From assembly GCF_013694245.2 (NCBI RefSeq), contig NZ_CP059322.2:5897001-5961000 (forward strand): a stretch of DNA of 64,000 bases, given 5' to 3'. The position numbers and the translations under genes are program-made. Below the pieces are notes generated by a model, which was given only the letters and a program-made list of their open reading frames with translations, had not been told where the DNA came from and did not search any database. The stretch is from Micromonospora ferruginea (GTDB lineage: Bacteria > Actinomycetota > Actinomycetes > Mycobacteriales > Micromonosporaceae). Positions 23,682-32,209 of the stretch are shown here, piece after piece; the stretch's first letter is position 1, and every line of letters starts with the position of its first letter.

Positions 23682-26111
23682 TTAACCGGCGCGGGCCGCC
23701 CGCACCGCCGCGTACGCGTCGACCAGGCCGGCGCCGACCAGGTCCCGGGTGGCGCCGCAGGTCGCGCCGGCCGGGACGGTGGCCGGGGTGGCGGTCTCGG
23801 TGAGGATCCGCCGGGTCCGGTCCAGGTCGCCGACCAGCGCCGGGTTCGCCGACCACATCAGCGCCACCACGCCCGCCACCTGCGGGGTGGCCATCGAGGT
23901 GCCGTCCAGGGTGGCGTACCCGCCGCCGGGGAACGCGGACGGCACCGCCGCGCCCGGGGCCACCAGGTCGGGCTTCGCGGCCGTCCCGGCCGGACCCCGG
24001 CTGGAGAACTCGGTGAGCTGGCGGGACCGGTCCACCGCGCCGACCGTGAGCACGTCCGGGTACGGCGCCGGCGGGTCGGCGATCGAGCCGCACGACGGGC
24101 CGGTGTTGCCGGCGGCGGCCACCACCAGGATGCCGGCGGCGGCCAGCGCGGCGGTCGCCGGGCGCAGCGCCCCCGGGTCGCAGCCCTCAAGCGGCGGGCA
24201 GCCCCACGAGTTGGTCAGCACGTCCGGCGCGCGTTGCGGCCGGCCGTCGGTCAGCGGGTTCCCGCCCGGCGGGAACGGGGCCAGCATGAACTGGAGACAG
24301 TCCAGGTAGCGGGCCGGGCTGCCGAGGTTGCGGTCCAGGTTGACGCAGCCGACCCAGCTCGCGCCGGGGGCCACCCCGATCCCGTCCCGCCCCACCGCGC
24401 TACCCAGCGTGTGGGTGCCGTGGCCGCCCCGGTCGGCCGGCGCGCGGCGGTGCTCCCACGGGTCGTACCAGGAGTCGTCGCCGCCCCGGAAGCCGCCGGC
24501 CAGCGCCGGGTGCCGCCCGTCCACGCCCGAGTCCGAGCTGCCCACCACCACGCCGGCTCCGGTCACGCCCAGCTCCGACCAGACCCGGTCCGCGCCGATC
24601 AGCGACACGTTCCAGGTCGGCCCGGTCGGCGTCGGGGTGTCGCCGCGGGCCGGCGGCGCCGCCGCGGGCAGCGGACGCGGCCGCTGGTCGACGAGCACCC
24701 GGGCCACCTCGGGGCGGCCGGACAGCCACGCCCGCACCGCCGGGCCGCCGTCCGTTTCGATCGCGTTGACCAGGTAGTAGGGCGTCGGGTGCAGGCGCAG
24801 CCGGGTCAGCGTGCGGCGCAGCTCGCCCTGCGTCCGGTCGGCGGTGGCGACCAACCGCCGGTAGACCTCGGCGGCCCGTGCGTCCCGTCCCGCCCGGCCC
24901 GGTGCGCCGGCCGGCAGGCCGCCCAGGTCGGCCTGCTCGCGCAGCACCACCAGCAGCCGCTCGCCGTACAGGCCCGGCTGGCCGGGGACCAGGTAGACCA
25001 CCGCCACGGCGGCGAGCAGCGCCCCGGCGGTCAGCCCGGCGACGCCCCGGCGGGGCGCGCGGGCGCGGGGGCGGGCGAGCAGCACGCCGTACCCGACGGC
25101 CAGCAGGACCGCGACGGCGAACGCGACGCCGGTGCCGACCGCGACCCAGAACGGCACGTCGCGGCTGGTGGCCAGCAGCAGCGTGATCTCCTCCGGGTCG
25201 GTCAGCGCCAGCGGTCCGGCCAGCGCCAGGGCGACCAGCCAGCGCACCGGCGCCGGCCCGGCCGGACGGCCGGCGTGCCGCGCCGCCACCTCCAGCGCGC
25301 CCAGCACGAAACCGAGCGGCGGCAGCAGGACCAGGCCCGGCAACTGCGCACCCGACTGCCCGGCGCCGGCCGCCAGCAGCGCCAGCGTGACGCCCGCGAC
25401 CAGGCCGCCGACCAGCACCAGCCGGGCCGGCCGGACCGCCGTGCCGGGCACGAGGCCGGCCCAGAACGCGGGTCCGAGCAGCACCCCGGCCAGCACCCCG
25501 AACGCGGCGGCGGCCAGCCCGGCGAGCACCGTCTCCAGCAGCCCGCCCAGCGCGCCCACCCAGAGCCAGGGCAGCAGGACCGCCAGCCCGGCGGCAGCCG
25601 CCAGCAGCGTCACCGCGCCGGGCCGCCGCCGGCCGCCGGCCGTCCCCGGCGTCGCGGCCGGCGCGACCACCGGGCCGGCCGCACGGCGGGTCGAGCGGGC
25701 CACGACGAGCGCGAGCAGCGCGGCGGTCGACGCCAGCGCGGCCAGATAGGCCTCGTGGTGCACCGGCGGCAGCGCCCGCAGCAGCGTCGCCGCGCCGAGC
25801 GCCACCGCGCCGCCGGTCCACGCCCGCCCGGCCGCCCGCACCGCCGGGGACCGCGGCAGCAGCGCCAACGCCAGCGCCGGCCCGCCCACCAGCAGCGCCG
25901 TGACCACGGCGACGAGCGGCCAGCCCGCCACCACCCGGTCCACCCCGGTCACCAGCACCACCTGGTCGACCAGCCAGCCGGTGACCTGGCCGGGCACGGT
26001 GACCAGCACCGCCCAGACGCCGGTCGCCACCGCCGCGACGACCGGCCACGGCCCGGTCTCGCGCGGCGGCTGGGGTACGGGAGCAGCGGGCGGGCCGGTC
26101 AGCATGGTCAT
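23682..26111 (-). CDS. Subtilisin (S8) family protease with polytopic N-terminal membrane domain
   Basis: A protein of about 809 residues. The first ~380 form some 10-11 membrane helices. A soluble region of about 110 residues (DARAAEVYRRLVATADRTQG onward) may act as a propeptide. Then comes a complete subtilisin domain with Asp (SSDSGVDG, about 527), His (GGHGTHT, about 564), oxyanion Asn (AAAGNTGPSCGS) and Ser (DGTSMATPQVAG, about 739). Cys pairs in the catalytic part suggest an extracytoplasmic location. Start choices are GTG 26114, ATG 26111 and ATG 26105; the middle is used. Membrane-embedded subtilases with this many helices are uncommon; the helices may anchor or regulate the protease. 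It is transcribed divergently from glpD, 53 bp away. Confidence 0.87.
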   Translation of the reverse strand: MTMLTGPPAAPVPQPPRETGPWPVVAAVATGVWAVLVTVPGQVTGWLVDQVVLVTGVDRVVAGWPLVAVVTALLVGGPALALALLPRSPAVRAAGRAWTGGAVALGAATLLRALPPVHHEAYLAALASTAALLALVVARSTRRAAGPVVAPAATPGTAGGRRRPGAVTLLAAAAGLAVLLPWLWVGALGGLLETVLAGLAAAAFGVLAGVLLGPAFWAGLVPGTAVRPARLVLVGGLVAGVTLALLAAGAGQSGAQLPGLVLLPPLGFVLGALEVAARHAGRPAGPAPVRWLVALALAGPLALTDPEEITLLLATSRDVPFWVAVGTGVAFAVAVLLAVGYGVLLARPRARAPRRGVAGLTAGALLAAVAVVYLVPGQPGLYGERLLVVLREQADLGGLPAGAPGRAGRDARAAEVYRRLVATADRTQGELRRTLTRLRLHPTPYYLVNAIETDGGPAVRAWLSGRPEVARVLVDQRPRPLPAAAPPARGDTPTPTGPTWNVSLIGADRVWSELGVTGAGVVVGSSDSGVDGRHPALAGGFRGGDDSWYDPWEHRRAPADRGGHGTHTLGSAVGRDGIGVAPGASWVGCVNLDRNLGSPARYLDCLQFMLAPFPPGGNPLTDGRPQRAPDVLTNSWGCPPLEGCDPGALRPATAALAAAGILVVAAAGNTGPSCGSIADPPAPYPDVLTVGAVDRSRQLTEFSSRGPAGTAAKPDLVAPGAAVPSAFPGGGYATLDGTSMATPQVAGVVALMWSANPALVGDLDRTRRILTETATPATVPAGATCGATRDLVGAGLVDAYAAVRAARAG

Positions 26112-26164
26112 CACGGTACGGCCGGGGCGTGTCGCCGTGGCGCGGGGACGGCTACCGTGGACCC

Positions 26165-27982
26165 GTGCGCGACCCCAACATGTCCCGATCCGCGGCCGGC
26201 CAGCTCTCCGCCGAGCGTCGCGCCGACGACCTGCGCCGGCTGCGCGCCGAACGGTTCGACGTGCTGATCATCGGGGGTGGGGTGACCGGCGCGGGCGCCG
26301 CGCTCGACGCCGCCTCCCGAGGGCTGAAGGTCGCCCTGGTCGAGGCGCGCGACTACGCCGCCGGCACGTCGAGCCGGTCCAGCAAGCTGATCCACGGCGG
26401 CCTGCGCTACCTGGAACAGTTGGAGTTCCACCTGGTCCACGAGGCGTTGACCGAACGCGGGCTGCTCGCCACCCGGCTCGCCCCGCACCTGGTCCGCCCG
26501 GTGCCGATCCTGGTGCCGCTGCCGGCCGAGGGCGGCGTACGCGACCTGCCCCGGCGGTTCCTCCGCCGCTCCTACTACGGCCTCGGCGTGGCCGCGTACG
26601 ACGTGTTCGCCGGGGTGTTCGGCGGCGGGCGCGGCATGCCGCTGCACCGGCACCTGACCCGCGAGGGCGCGCGCCGGATCTTCCCGAGCCTCCGGCCGGA
26701 CACGCTGGCCGGCGCGATCCGCTACTACGACGGCCAGGTCGACGACGCGCGCCTGGTGGTGACGCTGGCCCGCACCGCGGCCAGCCTCGGCGCGACCGTG
26801 GTCAACAGCGCCCGGGCGGTCGGCCTGATCCGCCAGGCCCGCGAGGTGACCGGCGTCCGGGTGCGTGACCTGGAGGCGCCGGCCGGCTCGCCGGACGCCG
26901 AGTTCGAGGTCCGCGCCCGCACCGTGATCGCCGCGACCGGCGTGTGGAGCGACGACATGTCGCGCATGCTCAACGACGTCGGGCTGCGCCCCGGCCTGCG
27001 CGTGCGGGCCTCGAAGGGCGTGCACCTCGTGGTGCCCCGGTCGGCGATCGTCGGCGAGACCGGCCTGATCCTGCGCACCGCGACGAGCGTCCTCTTCGTC
27101 ATCCCGTGGGGCGGGCACTGGATCATCGGGACCACCGACACCGACTGGCAGCTCGACCGGTCCCACCCGGCCGCCACCGCGCGCGACATCGACTACCTGC
27201 TGGAGCAGGTCAACACCGTGCTGGACCGGCCGTTGACCACCGCCGACATCGAGGGCGTCTACGCCGGGCTGCGCCCGCTGCTGTCCGGCGAGGCGGACTC
27301 CACCTCCAAGCTGTCCCGCGAGCACGCCGTGGTCGAGCCGATGCTCGGCCTGCTGCTGGTGGCCGGCGGGAAATACACCACCTACCGGGTGATGGCCGCC
27401 GACGTGGTCGACCACGCGGCGCACCGGCTCGGCCGGGCCCGCCCGTCGCGCACCGCCGACCTGCCGCTGCTCGGCGCCGACGGGTACGCCGCGATGTGGC
27501 GGGACCGGGCCGACCTGGCCCGCCGGCACGGGGTGCCGGTCGGGGTGGTCGAGCACCTGCTGGAGCGCTACGGCAACCTCACCCTCGACCTGCTCGCCCT
27601 GATCGAGGCCGACCCGCTGCTCGGCTCGCCGCTGGCCGGCGCGCCGGAATACCTCGCCGCCGAGGTGACGTACGCGGCCCGGGCCGAGGGCGCGTTGCAC
27701 GTGGAGGACGTGCTCACCCGGCGTACCCGGATCTCCATCGAGACCAGCCACCGCGGCCTGGAGTCGGCGGAGCACGCCGCGGAGCTGATGGGCGCGGTGC
27801 TCGGCTGGGACGCGGCGACCCGGGCCCGGGAGGTGGCCCACTACCGGGCGCGGGTCGAGGCCGAGCGGGAGTCGCAGCTCATGCCGGACGACATCGCCGC
27901 CGACGCGGCGCGGCTCGGCGCGCCCGACGTGCGCGGCTTCGCGGCCGACCGGAACACCGGACTGCCCACCTCGCCGCGCTGA
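26165..27982 (+). CDS. glpD: Glycerol-3-phosphate dehydrogenase, FAD-dependent
   Basis: A 605-residue flavoenzyme that oxidises sn-glycerol-3-phosphate to DHAP at the membrane and feeds electrons to quinone. The FAD Rossmann motif is VLIIGGGVTGAGAALDAASRG (split: VLIIGGGVTGAG, AALDAASRG). Substrate and FAD motifs RSSKLIHGGLRYLE and GGKYTTYR are present, as is a C-terminal domain with ETSHRGLESAEHAAELM. The GTG at 26165 is chosen from its typical N-terminus (RDPNMSRS); ATG 26180 is an alternative. No glpF or glpK is nearby. Confidence 0.95.
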   Translation: MRDPNMSRSAAGQLSAERRADDLRRLRAERFDVLIIGGGVTGAGAALDAASRGLKVALVEARDYAAGTSSRSSKLIHGGLRYLEQLEFHLVHEALTERGLLATRLAPHLVRPVPILVPLPAEGGVRDLPRRFLRRSYYGLGVAAYDVFAGVFGGGRGMPLHRHLTREGARRIFPSLRPDTLAGAIRYYDGQVDDARLVVTLARTAASLGATVVNSARAVGLIRQAREVTGVRVRDLEAPAGSPDAEFEVRARTVIAATGVWSDDMSRMLNDVGLRPGLRVRASKGVHLVVPRSAIVGETGLILRTATSVLFVIPWGGHWIIGTTDTDWQLDRSHPAATARDIDYLLEQVNTVLDRPLTTADIEGVYAGLRPLLSGEADSTSKLSREHAVVEPMLGLLLVAGGKYTTYRVMAADVVDHAAHRLGRARPSRTADLPLLGADGYAAMWRDRADLARRHGVPVGVVEHLLERYGNLTLDLLALIEADPLLGSPLAGAPEYLAAEVTYAARAEGALHVEDVLTRRTRISIETSHRGLESAEHAAELMGAVLGWDAATRAREVAHYRARVEAERESQLMPDDIAADAARLGAPDVRGFAADRNTGLPTSPR

Positions 27983-28051
27983 GGAAATAGCAGCCCCTAC
28001 CGTCCGCTCGGTGGGTAGTGCGCGCAACCTACGGAAGTGTAGGTTTCCCGC

Positions 28052-28561
28052 GTGGTTCGTCCATCCTCGACGCGCGTCCCCGCACTGTCCGCCGCCGTCC
28101 TGCTGGCGACCGCCCTGACCGGCTGCTCGGTCCTCGGCCGGGCCGAGAGCGCCACGACACCCGGTCAGCCGGGCTCGGCCACCCCGACACCGGCCGGGAA
28201 ACCGGTCACCCTGCTGCAACGACTCGGCGCGGACGGCAAGGTCCGCACGCTGGAGGTCGACCCGGCCGGGCGGTGGCAGTGCCGCGACTGCGCCGGTGAC
28301 GGCGTCGACGCGACCGGCGCGCTCAACCCGGAGCAGACCCAGCGGTTGCAGCGGATGCTCGCCGACCCGGCGCTGGTGCGGGAGACCGACGAGGCCCGGC
28401 GCTACCGGCAGCTCTGCATCGGCGCGCTGACCTCGTCGCTGCTCATCCCGCCGGAGCTGACCATCACCATCCAGGACTGCCCGGGTGAGCCGGCGCCCCC
28501 GGTGGCGTACGACGTGCTGCTGCTGCTCACCCAGGCCACCCCGGCCGAGGACAAGGGCTGA
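28052..28561 (+). CDS. Small secreted lipoprotein, hypothetical
   Basis: A 169-residue protein from a GTG start. The signal peptide ends in the lipobox ALTGC (about Cys25), with a Ser/Thr/Pro-rich linker after it. The mature part contains a Cys pair (WQCRDCAG) and two further Cys (LCIGAL, QDCPG), which suggest two disulfides in the cell wall space. No family was recognised with confidence. It ends 1 bp before the stop of the convergent flavoprotein gene, so the two transcripts overlap unless terminated within the genes. Confidence 0.8.
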   Translation: MVRPSSTRVPALSAAVLLATALTGCSVLGRAESATTPGQPGSATPTPAGKPVTLLQRLGADGKVRTLEVDPAGRWQCRDCAGDGVDATGALNPEQTQRLQRMLADPALVRETDEARRYRQLCIGALTSSLLIPPELTITIQDCPGEPAPPVAYDVLLLLTQATPAEDKG

Positions 28562-28562
28562 G

Positions 28563-29963
28563 TCAGATCACCTTGCCGGGGTTGAGCAACCCCGCCGGGT
28601 CCAGCGCGGCCTTGATCGCCTGGTGCACCCGGACGCCCACCGGGCCGATCTCCCGGGCCAGCCAGTCCCGCTTGAGCAGCCCGACGCCGTGCTCCCCGGT
28701 GCAGGTGCCGCCCAACTCCAGACCGAGCCGCATGATCTCGTCGAAGGCGCGCCGGCCCCGGTCCAGGCTCGCCGGGTCGGCCCGGTCGACGACGATGTTG
28801 GGGTGCATGTTGCCGTCGCCGGCGTGCCCGACCACGCCGATCGGCACGTCGCACGCCTCGGCGATCCGGGCCACCCCGTCGAGCAGTTCGGCGAGCCGGC
28901 CGCGCGGCACCGCCACGTCGTCGATGACCAGGCCGCCGTTGCCGCCGGGGAAGGTCTCGGCGGCGAACCGCTCCATCGCCGGGTGGGCCAGCCGCCGGGC
29001 CTGGAGCAGCGCTGCCGCCTCGGTGACGTCGGTGGCGGTCCAGACCTCGTCGGCCCCGGCCGCGCCGCACACCTCGGCGATGCGGGCCAGGTCGTCGGCG
29101 GCCCGGTCGCCGGTGTCCACGGCGGCCAGCAGCAGCGCCTGCGCGTCGGTGCGCAACCCCATCGGCCGGTACGCCTCGATCGCCCGCAGGTGCGTGCGGT
29201 CCAGCAGCTCCAGCAGGCTCGGGGTGAGGCCCCGCTCGGCGATCCCGGCCACCGCGCCGCCGGCCGCCGCCGTGGTGGGGAAGACCGCGACCAGGGTCAG
29301 CGACGCCTCGGGCGCGGGACGCAGCGCCACGGTCACCTCGGTGATCACGCCGAGCGTGCCCTCGGAGCCGACGAAGAGCCGGGTCAGGTCGTACCCGGCG
29401 ACGCCCTTGGCGGTGCGCCGGCCGGTGCGCAGCACCTCGCCGGAGGCGAGCACCACCTCCAGGCCGAGCACGTACTCGCTCGTCACGCCGTACTTGACGC
29501 AGCACATGCCGCCGGCGTTGGTGGCCACGTTGCCGCCGATCGTGGACGACTCCCAGGAGCCGGGGTCCGGCGGATACCAGAGCCCGCGCGCCCGCACCGC
29601 CTGCGCCAGCGCCGCATTGACCACGCCGGGCTGCACCACGGCGATCCGGCCGACCGGGTCGACCTCCACGATCCGGTCCATCGCCACCGTGCTCAGCACC
29701 ATCGCGCCGGCCACCGCGTTCGCCGCGCCGGCCAGCCCGGTCCGCGCCCCCTGCGGCACCACCGGCACCCCGTGCCGCCCGGCCGCGCGCACGGCGGCCA
29801 CCACCTGGGCGGTGTCGCGGGGACGGACCACCACCAGCGGGGTGCCCGAGGCGCACAGGTCCGCCTCGTCGCGCTCGTGACCGGCCAGCAGGTCCGGGTC
29901 GGTCAGCACGGCGGACTCGCCGAGCGTGGACCGCAGGTCGTCGAGGAGGGGATGGGCGGCCAT
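28563..29963 (-). CDS. FAD-binding oxidase (glycolate oxidase GlcD / D-lactate dehydrogenase type)
   Basis: A 466-residue flavoprotein with an FAD_binding_4 domain (VVVRPRDTAQVVAAVRAAG, PQGARTGLAGAANA, STIGGNVATNAGGMCCVKYG, RLFVGSEGTLGVITE) and an FAD-oxidase C-terminal domain. Conserved C-terminal motifs are GHAGDGNMHPNI and CTGEHGVGLLKRDW. Enzymes of this group oxidise glycolate, D-lactate or other 2-hydroxy acids; no GlcE or GlcF partner is present, which favours a single-subunit D-lactate dehydrogenase type. ATG 29963 is used; ATG 29996 would overlap the divergent DUF4031 start. Stop codons of this gene and the lipoprotein nearly touch. Confidence 0.9.
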   Translation of the reverse strand: MAAHPLLDDLRSTLGESAVLTDPDLLAGHERDEADLCASGTPLVVVRPRDTAQVVAAVRAAGRHGVPVVPQGARTGLAGAANAVAGAMVLSTVAMDRIVEVDPVGRIAVVQPGVVNAALAQAVRARGLWYPPDPGSWESSTIGGNVATNAGGMCCVKYGVTSEYVLGLEVVLASGEVLRTGRRTAKGVAGYDLTRLFVGSEGTLGVITEVTVALRPAPEASLTLVAVFPTTAAAGGAVAGIAERGLTPSLLELLDRTHLRAIEAYRPMGLRTDAQALLLAAVDTGDRAADDLARIAEVCGAAGADEVWTATDVTEAAALLQARRLAHPAMERFAAETFPGGNGGLVIDDVAVPRGRLAELLDGVARIAEACDVPIGVVGHAGDGNMHPNIVVDRADPASLDRGRRAFDEIMRLGLELGGTCTGEHGVGLLKRDWLAREIGPVGVRVHQAIKAALDPAGLLNPGKVI

Positions 29964-29994
29964 GCCGGGAAGGCTACGCGTACCGTCGGTCGTC

Positions 29995-30327
29995 ATGCTC
30001 TACCTGGACCCGCCCGCGGTGCCCTGGCGCGGCCGGCTCTGGTCGCACCTGATCAGCGACGTCTCGTACGCGGAGCTGCACGTCTTCGCCGAGATGCTCG
30101 GCGTGCCCCGGCGCGGCTTCGACCGGGACCACTACGACCTGCCCGCCGAGCGGTTCCCGGTGGCGGTCTGGCTGGGCGCCACGGTGGTCCCGCCCCGGGA
30201 GATCGTCCGCCGGCTGCACACCGCCGGCATGCGCCGCCCGAAGCGCCGAGGTTCAGGTGAGGCCGTCCAGCTCCCGGGTCAGGTTGGCGCGGGCGCGGTC
30301 CTCCCAGCGGGCGTGCGGCTCGGCTAG
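29995..30327 (+). CDS. DUF4031 domain protein
   Basis: A 110-residue protein. The DUF4031 core fills the first ~83 residues: LYLDPPAVPWRGRLWSHL, then DVSYAELHVFAEMLGVPRRGFDRDHYDLPA (split: DVSYAELHVFAEML, GVPRRGFDRDHYDLPA) and the ending LHTAGMRRPKRR. The remaining ~25 residues are antisense to the HD gene and have no family similarity, so an original stop may have been lost. Its function is unknown. The ATG at 29995 lies 31 bp from the divergent flavoprotein start. The 75-bp tail overlap with the HD gene is unusual. Confidence 0.78.
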   Translation: MLYLDPPAVPWRGRLWSHLISDVSYAELHVFAEMLGVPRRGFDRDHYDLPAERFPVAVWLGATVVPPREIVRRLHTAGMRRPKRRGSGEAVQLPGQVGAGAVLPAGVRLG

Positions 30328-30888
30328 CCGGTAGAGCGCCGGCAGGTCGAGCAGGTGCCGCAGCACGGCGGCCCGTCCGGCGCGGAAGTCCGGCTCGGGA
30401 ACGTGGGCGTACTCCCGGCGGATCGCGACGGCGTAGCGGTCGTAGTCGGCCGGCTCGGCCGCCAGCACGGCCAGGTCGGCGTCGCAGAGCAGCGCGCCGT
30501 CCGGGTCGTCCGGCCCGATGGCGTGGCCGGCGGTGAGCAGCACCAGCCGGCGTACCTCGTCGACCGGCGCGGCCGGCAGCCCGGCGGCGGTGAGCAGCGC
30601 CCCGGTCAGGTCGGCGCTGGCCCGCTCGTTGGCGTCGCCGCCGGCGCGCGGGTCGTAGACCGCGTCGTGGCCCCACGCCGCGAGCCGGACCAGGTCGGGG
30701 CGGCGGGCCCAACCGACGTACGCGTCGACCACGTCGAGCACCGCCCGCAGGTGGTCCACGGTGTGGTGGCGCCGGTGCGGCTCCCGCCACCCGGCCAGCA
30801 GCCGGTCCCCGGCCCGCCGTACGCCGTCCGGGTCGGTCGCGCCGGCCGCCCGCGCCGCCCGCTCCCACCGCGCCGTCAGCTCGTCCAT
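30253..30888 (-). CDS. HD-domain predicted metal-dependent phosphohydrolase
   Basis: A 211-residue protein of the COG4339-like HD superfamily. Motifs in order: YREPHRRHHTVDHL-type (here WREPHRRHHTVDHL, about residues 34-47), AAWGHDAVYDPRA (HD pair, about 70-82), ANERASAD, LLTAGHA, and LCDADLAVLAAEPADYDRYA with the final metal Asp. The complete metal set suggests catalytic activity on a phosphoester or nucleotide; the substrate is unknown. ATG at 30888. The 3' end overlaps the DUF4031 gene. Confidence 0.87.
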   Translation of the reverse strand: MDELTARWERAARAAGATDPDGVRRAGDRLLAGWREPHRRHHTVDHLRAVLDVVDAYVGWARRPDLVRLAAWGHDAVYDPRAGGDANERASADLTGALLTAAGLPAAPVDEVRRLVLLTAGHAIGPDDPDGALLCDADLAVLAAEPADYDRYAVAIRREYAHVPEPDFRAGRAAVLRHLLDLPALYRLAEPHARWEDRARANLTRELDGLT

Positions 30889-30957
30889 CCGGTGCAGTCT
30901 GCCCGATCCGGGCGCCGGGGCGAGGATTCACCCGGGGCGGGACGGGTAGTACCCGCC

Positions 30958-32199
30958 ATGGCCCGGGACCGACGACCGCCGCTCCTGCGGCGGATGACCT
31001 CGCGCGAGGGGCTGGCCGACCTGGACGGGCCGCGGATCGCCGCCGCCGTGGACGAGCTGCGCGACAAGGGCAAGGCCACCCTGCACGACCGGCTGCACCG
31101 GGTCCGCACCGCGTTCGGGCTGGCGTTGCAGGCCGGGCTCGCGGCCGGCCTGGCCTACCTGGTCTCGCACCGGCTGCTGCACAACCCGCAGCCGGTCTTC
31201 GCGCCGATCTCCGCGGTGGGCACGCTGGCCGCGTCGGTCGGGCAACGATTCCGGCGCACCGTCGAGCTGATCATCGGGGTGGCGGTCGGCGTCCTGGTCG
31301 GCGACGTGCTGATCTACTTCCTCGGCACCGGCGCCTGGCAGCTCGCGCTGGTGGTGACCTCGGCGATCCTGCTGACCATCTTCGCCGGGGCGAGCGTCGC
31401 CATCGTGATCCAGGCGGCGGCCACCGCGGTGCTGATCGTGACGCTCAGCCCGTCCACCCAGAACCTGGAGTTCCCGCGCTTCGTCGACGCGTTCCTCGGC
31501 GGCAGCATCGCGTTGATCGTCACCGCCCTGTTGCTGCCGCTCAACCCGCTACGGGTGATCAACCGGGCCGCCCGGCCGGCGCTGGACCTGCTCGCCGAAC
31601 AGCTCGACGCCTGCGCCGAGGCGCTGCGCAACCGGGACCGGGGCGCGGCCCAGCGGGCGCTGTTCCGGCTCCGGGAGAACAAGGAGGAGCTGGCCGCGCT
31701 CAGCGAGGCGATCGAGGGCGCCAAGGAGACCATCACCATCTCGCCGGCCCGCTGGCACCGGCGCAGCGAGCTGACCCACTACGCGGAGGCGGCCGAGCCG
31801 ATCGACCGGGCGATGCGCAACAGCGGCACGCTGATCCGCCGCTCGGTCACCATGATCGAGGACGAGGAGGAGATCCCCGAGCCGATGCCGGACGCGATCG
31901 CCCACCTCGCCGAGTCGGTACGCCTGCTCCGGCACGAGTTCGCCGCCGGGGAGGAGCCGCAGCAGGCCCGCGAACGGACGTTGCGCGCGGTCAGCGAGGC
32001 CAGCCGGGCGTACGCCGAGGGGGTGGGCTTCTCCGGCAGCGTGGTGATCGCGCAGGTGCGGACCGCCGCCAGCGACCTGATGGTGGCCTCCGGCATCGAG
32101 CAGGAGGAGGCGAACCGCCTGGTCCGCCAGGCGTTCCACGGCAACGACCAGCAGACCGACGAGGCGCCCCAAGCGCCCACCGCCCCGCCGGTCGGCTGA
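30958..32199 (+). CDS. FUSC family aromatic acid exporter-like membrane protein
   Basis: A 413-residue protein. The N-terminal ~40 residues are basic. Membrane helices occupy about residues 55-200 (GLALQAGLAAGLAYLVSHRL, VFAPISAVGTLAASVGQRFRRT, VTALLLPLNPLRVINRAARP), the FUSC half-unit. The C-terminal ~200 residues are a charged cytoplasmic helical domain. The conserved segment APISAVGTLAASVGQRFRR-T is typical. FUSC proteins export aromatic acids or similar organic anions; actinomycete single-unit forms are poorly characterised. The start is the ATG at 30958. Confidence 0.85.
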   Translation: MARDRRPPLLRRMTSREGLADLDGPRIAAAVDELRDKGKATLHDRLHRVRTAFGLALQAGLAAGLAYLVSHRLLHNPQPVFAPISAVGTLAASVGQRFRRTVELIIGVAVGVLVGDVLIYFLGTGAWQLALVVTSAILLTIFAGASVAIVIQAAATAVLIVTLSPSTQNLEFPRFVDAFLGGSIALIVTALLLPLNPLRVINRAARPALDLLAEQLDACAEALRNRDRGAAQRALFRLRENKEELAALSEAIEGAKETITISPARWHRRSELTHYAEAAEPIDRAMRNSGTLIRRSVTMIEDEEEIPEPMPDAIAHLAESVRLLRHEFAAGEEPQQARERTLRAVSEASRAYAEGVGFSGSVVIAQVRTAASDLMVASGIEQEEANRLVRQAFHGNDQQTDEAPQAPTAPPVG

Positions 32200-32209
32200 C
32201 CGTCGGCGG

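Noticed and set aside
23679-26267. 862-codon plus-strand frame opposite the S8 protease
   Set aside because: Low-complexity Gln/Arg/His-rich translation; the minus strand has an intact catalytic triad and membrane helices.
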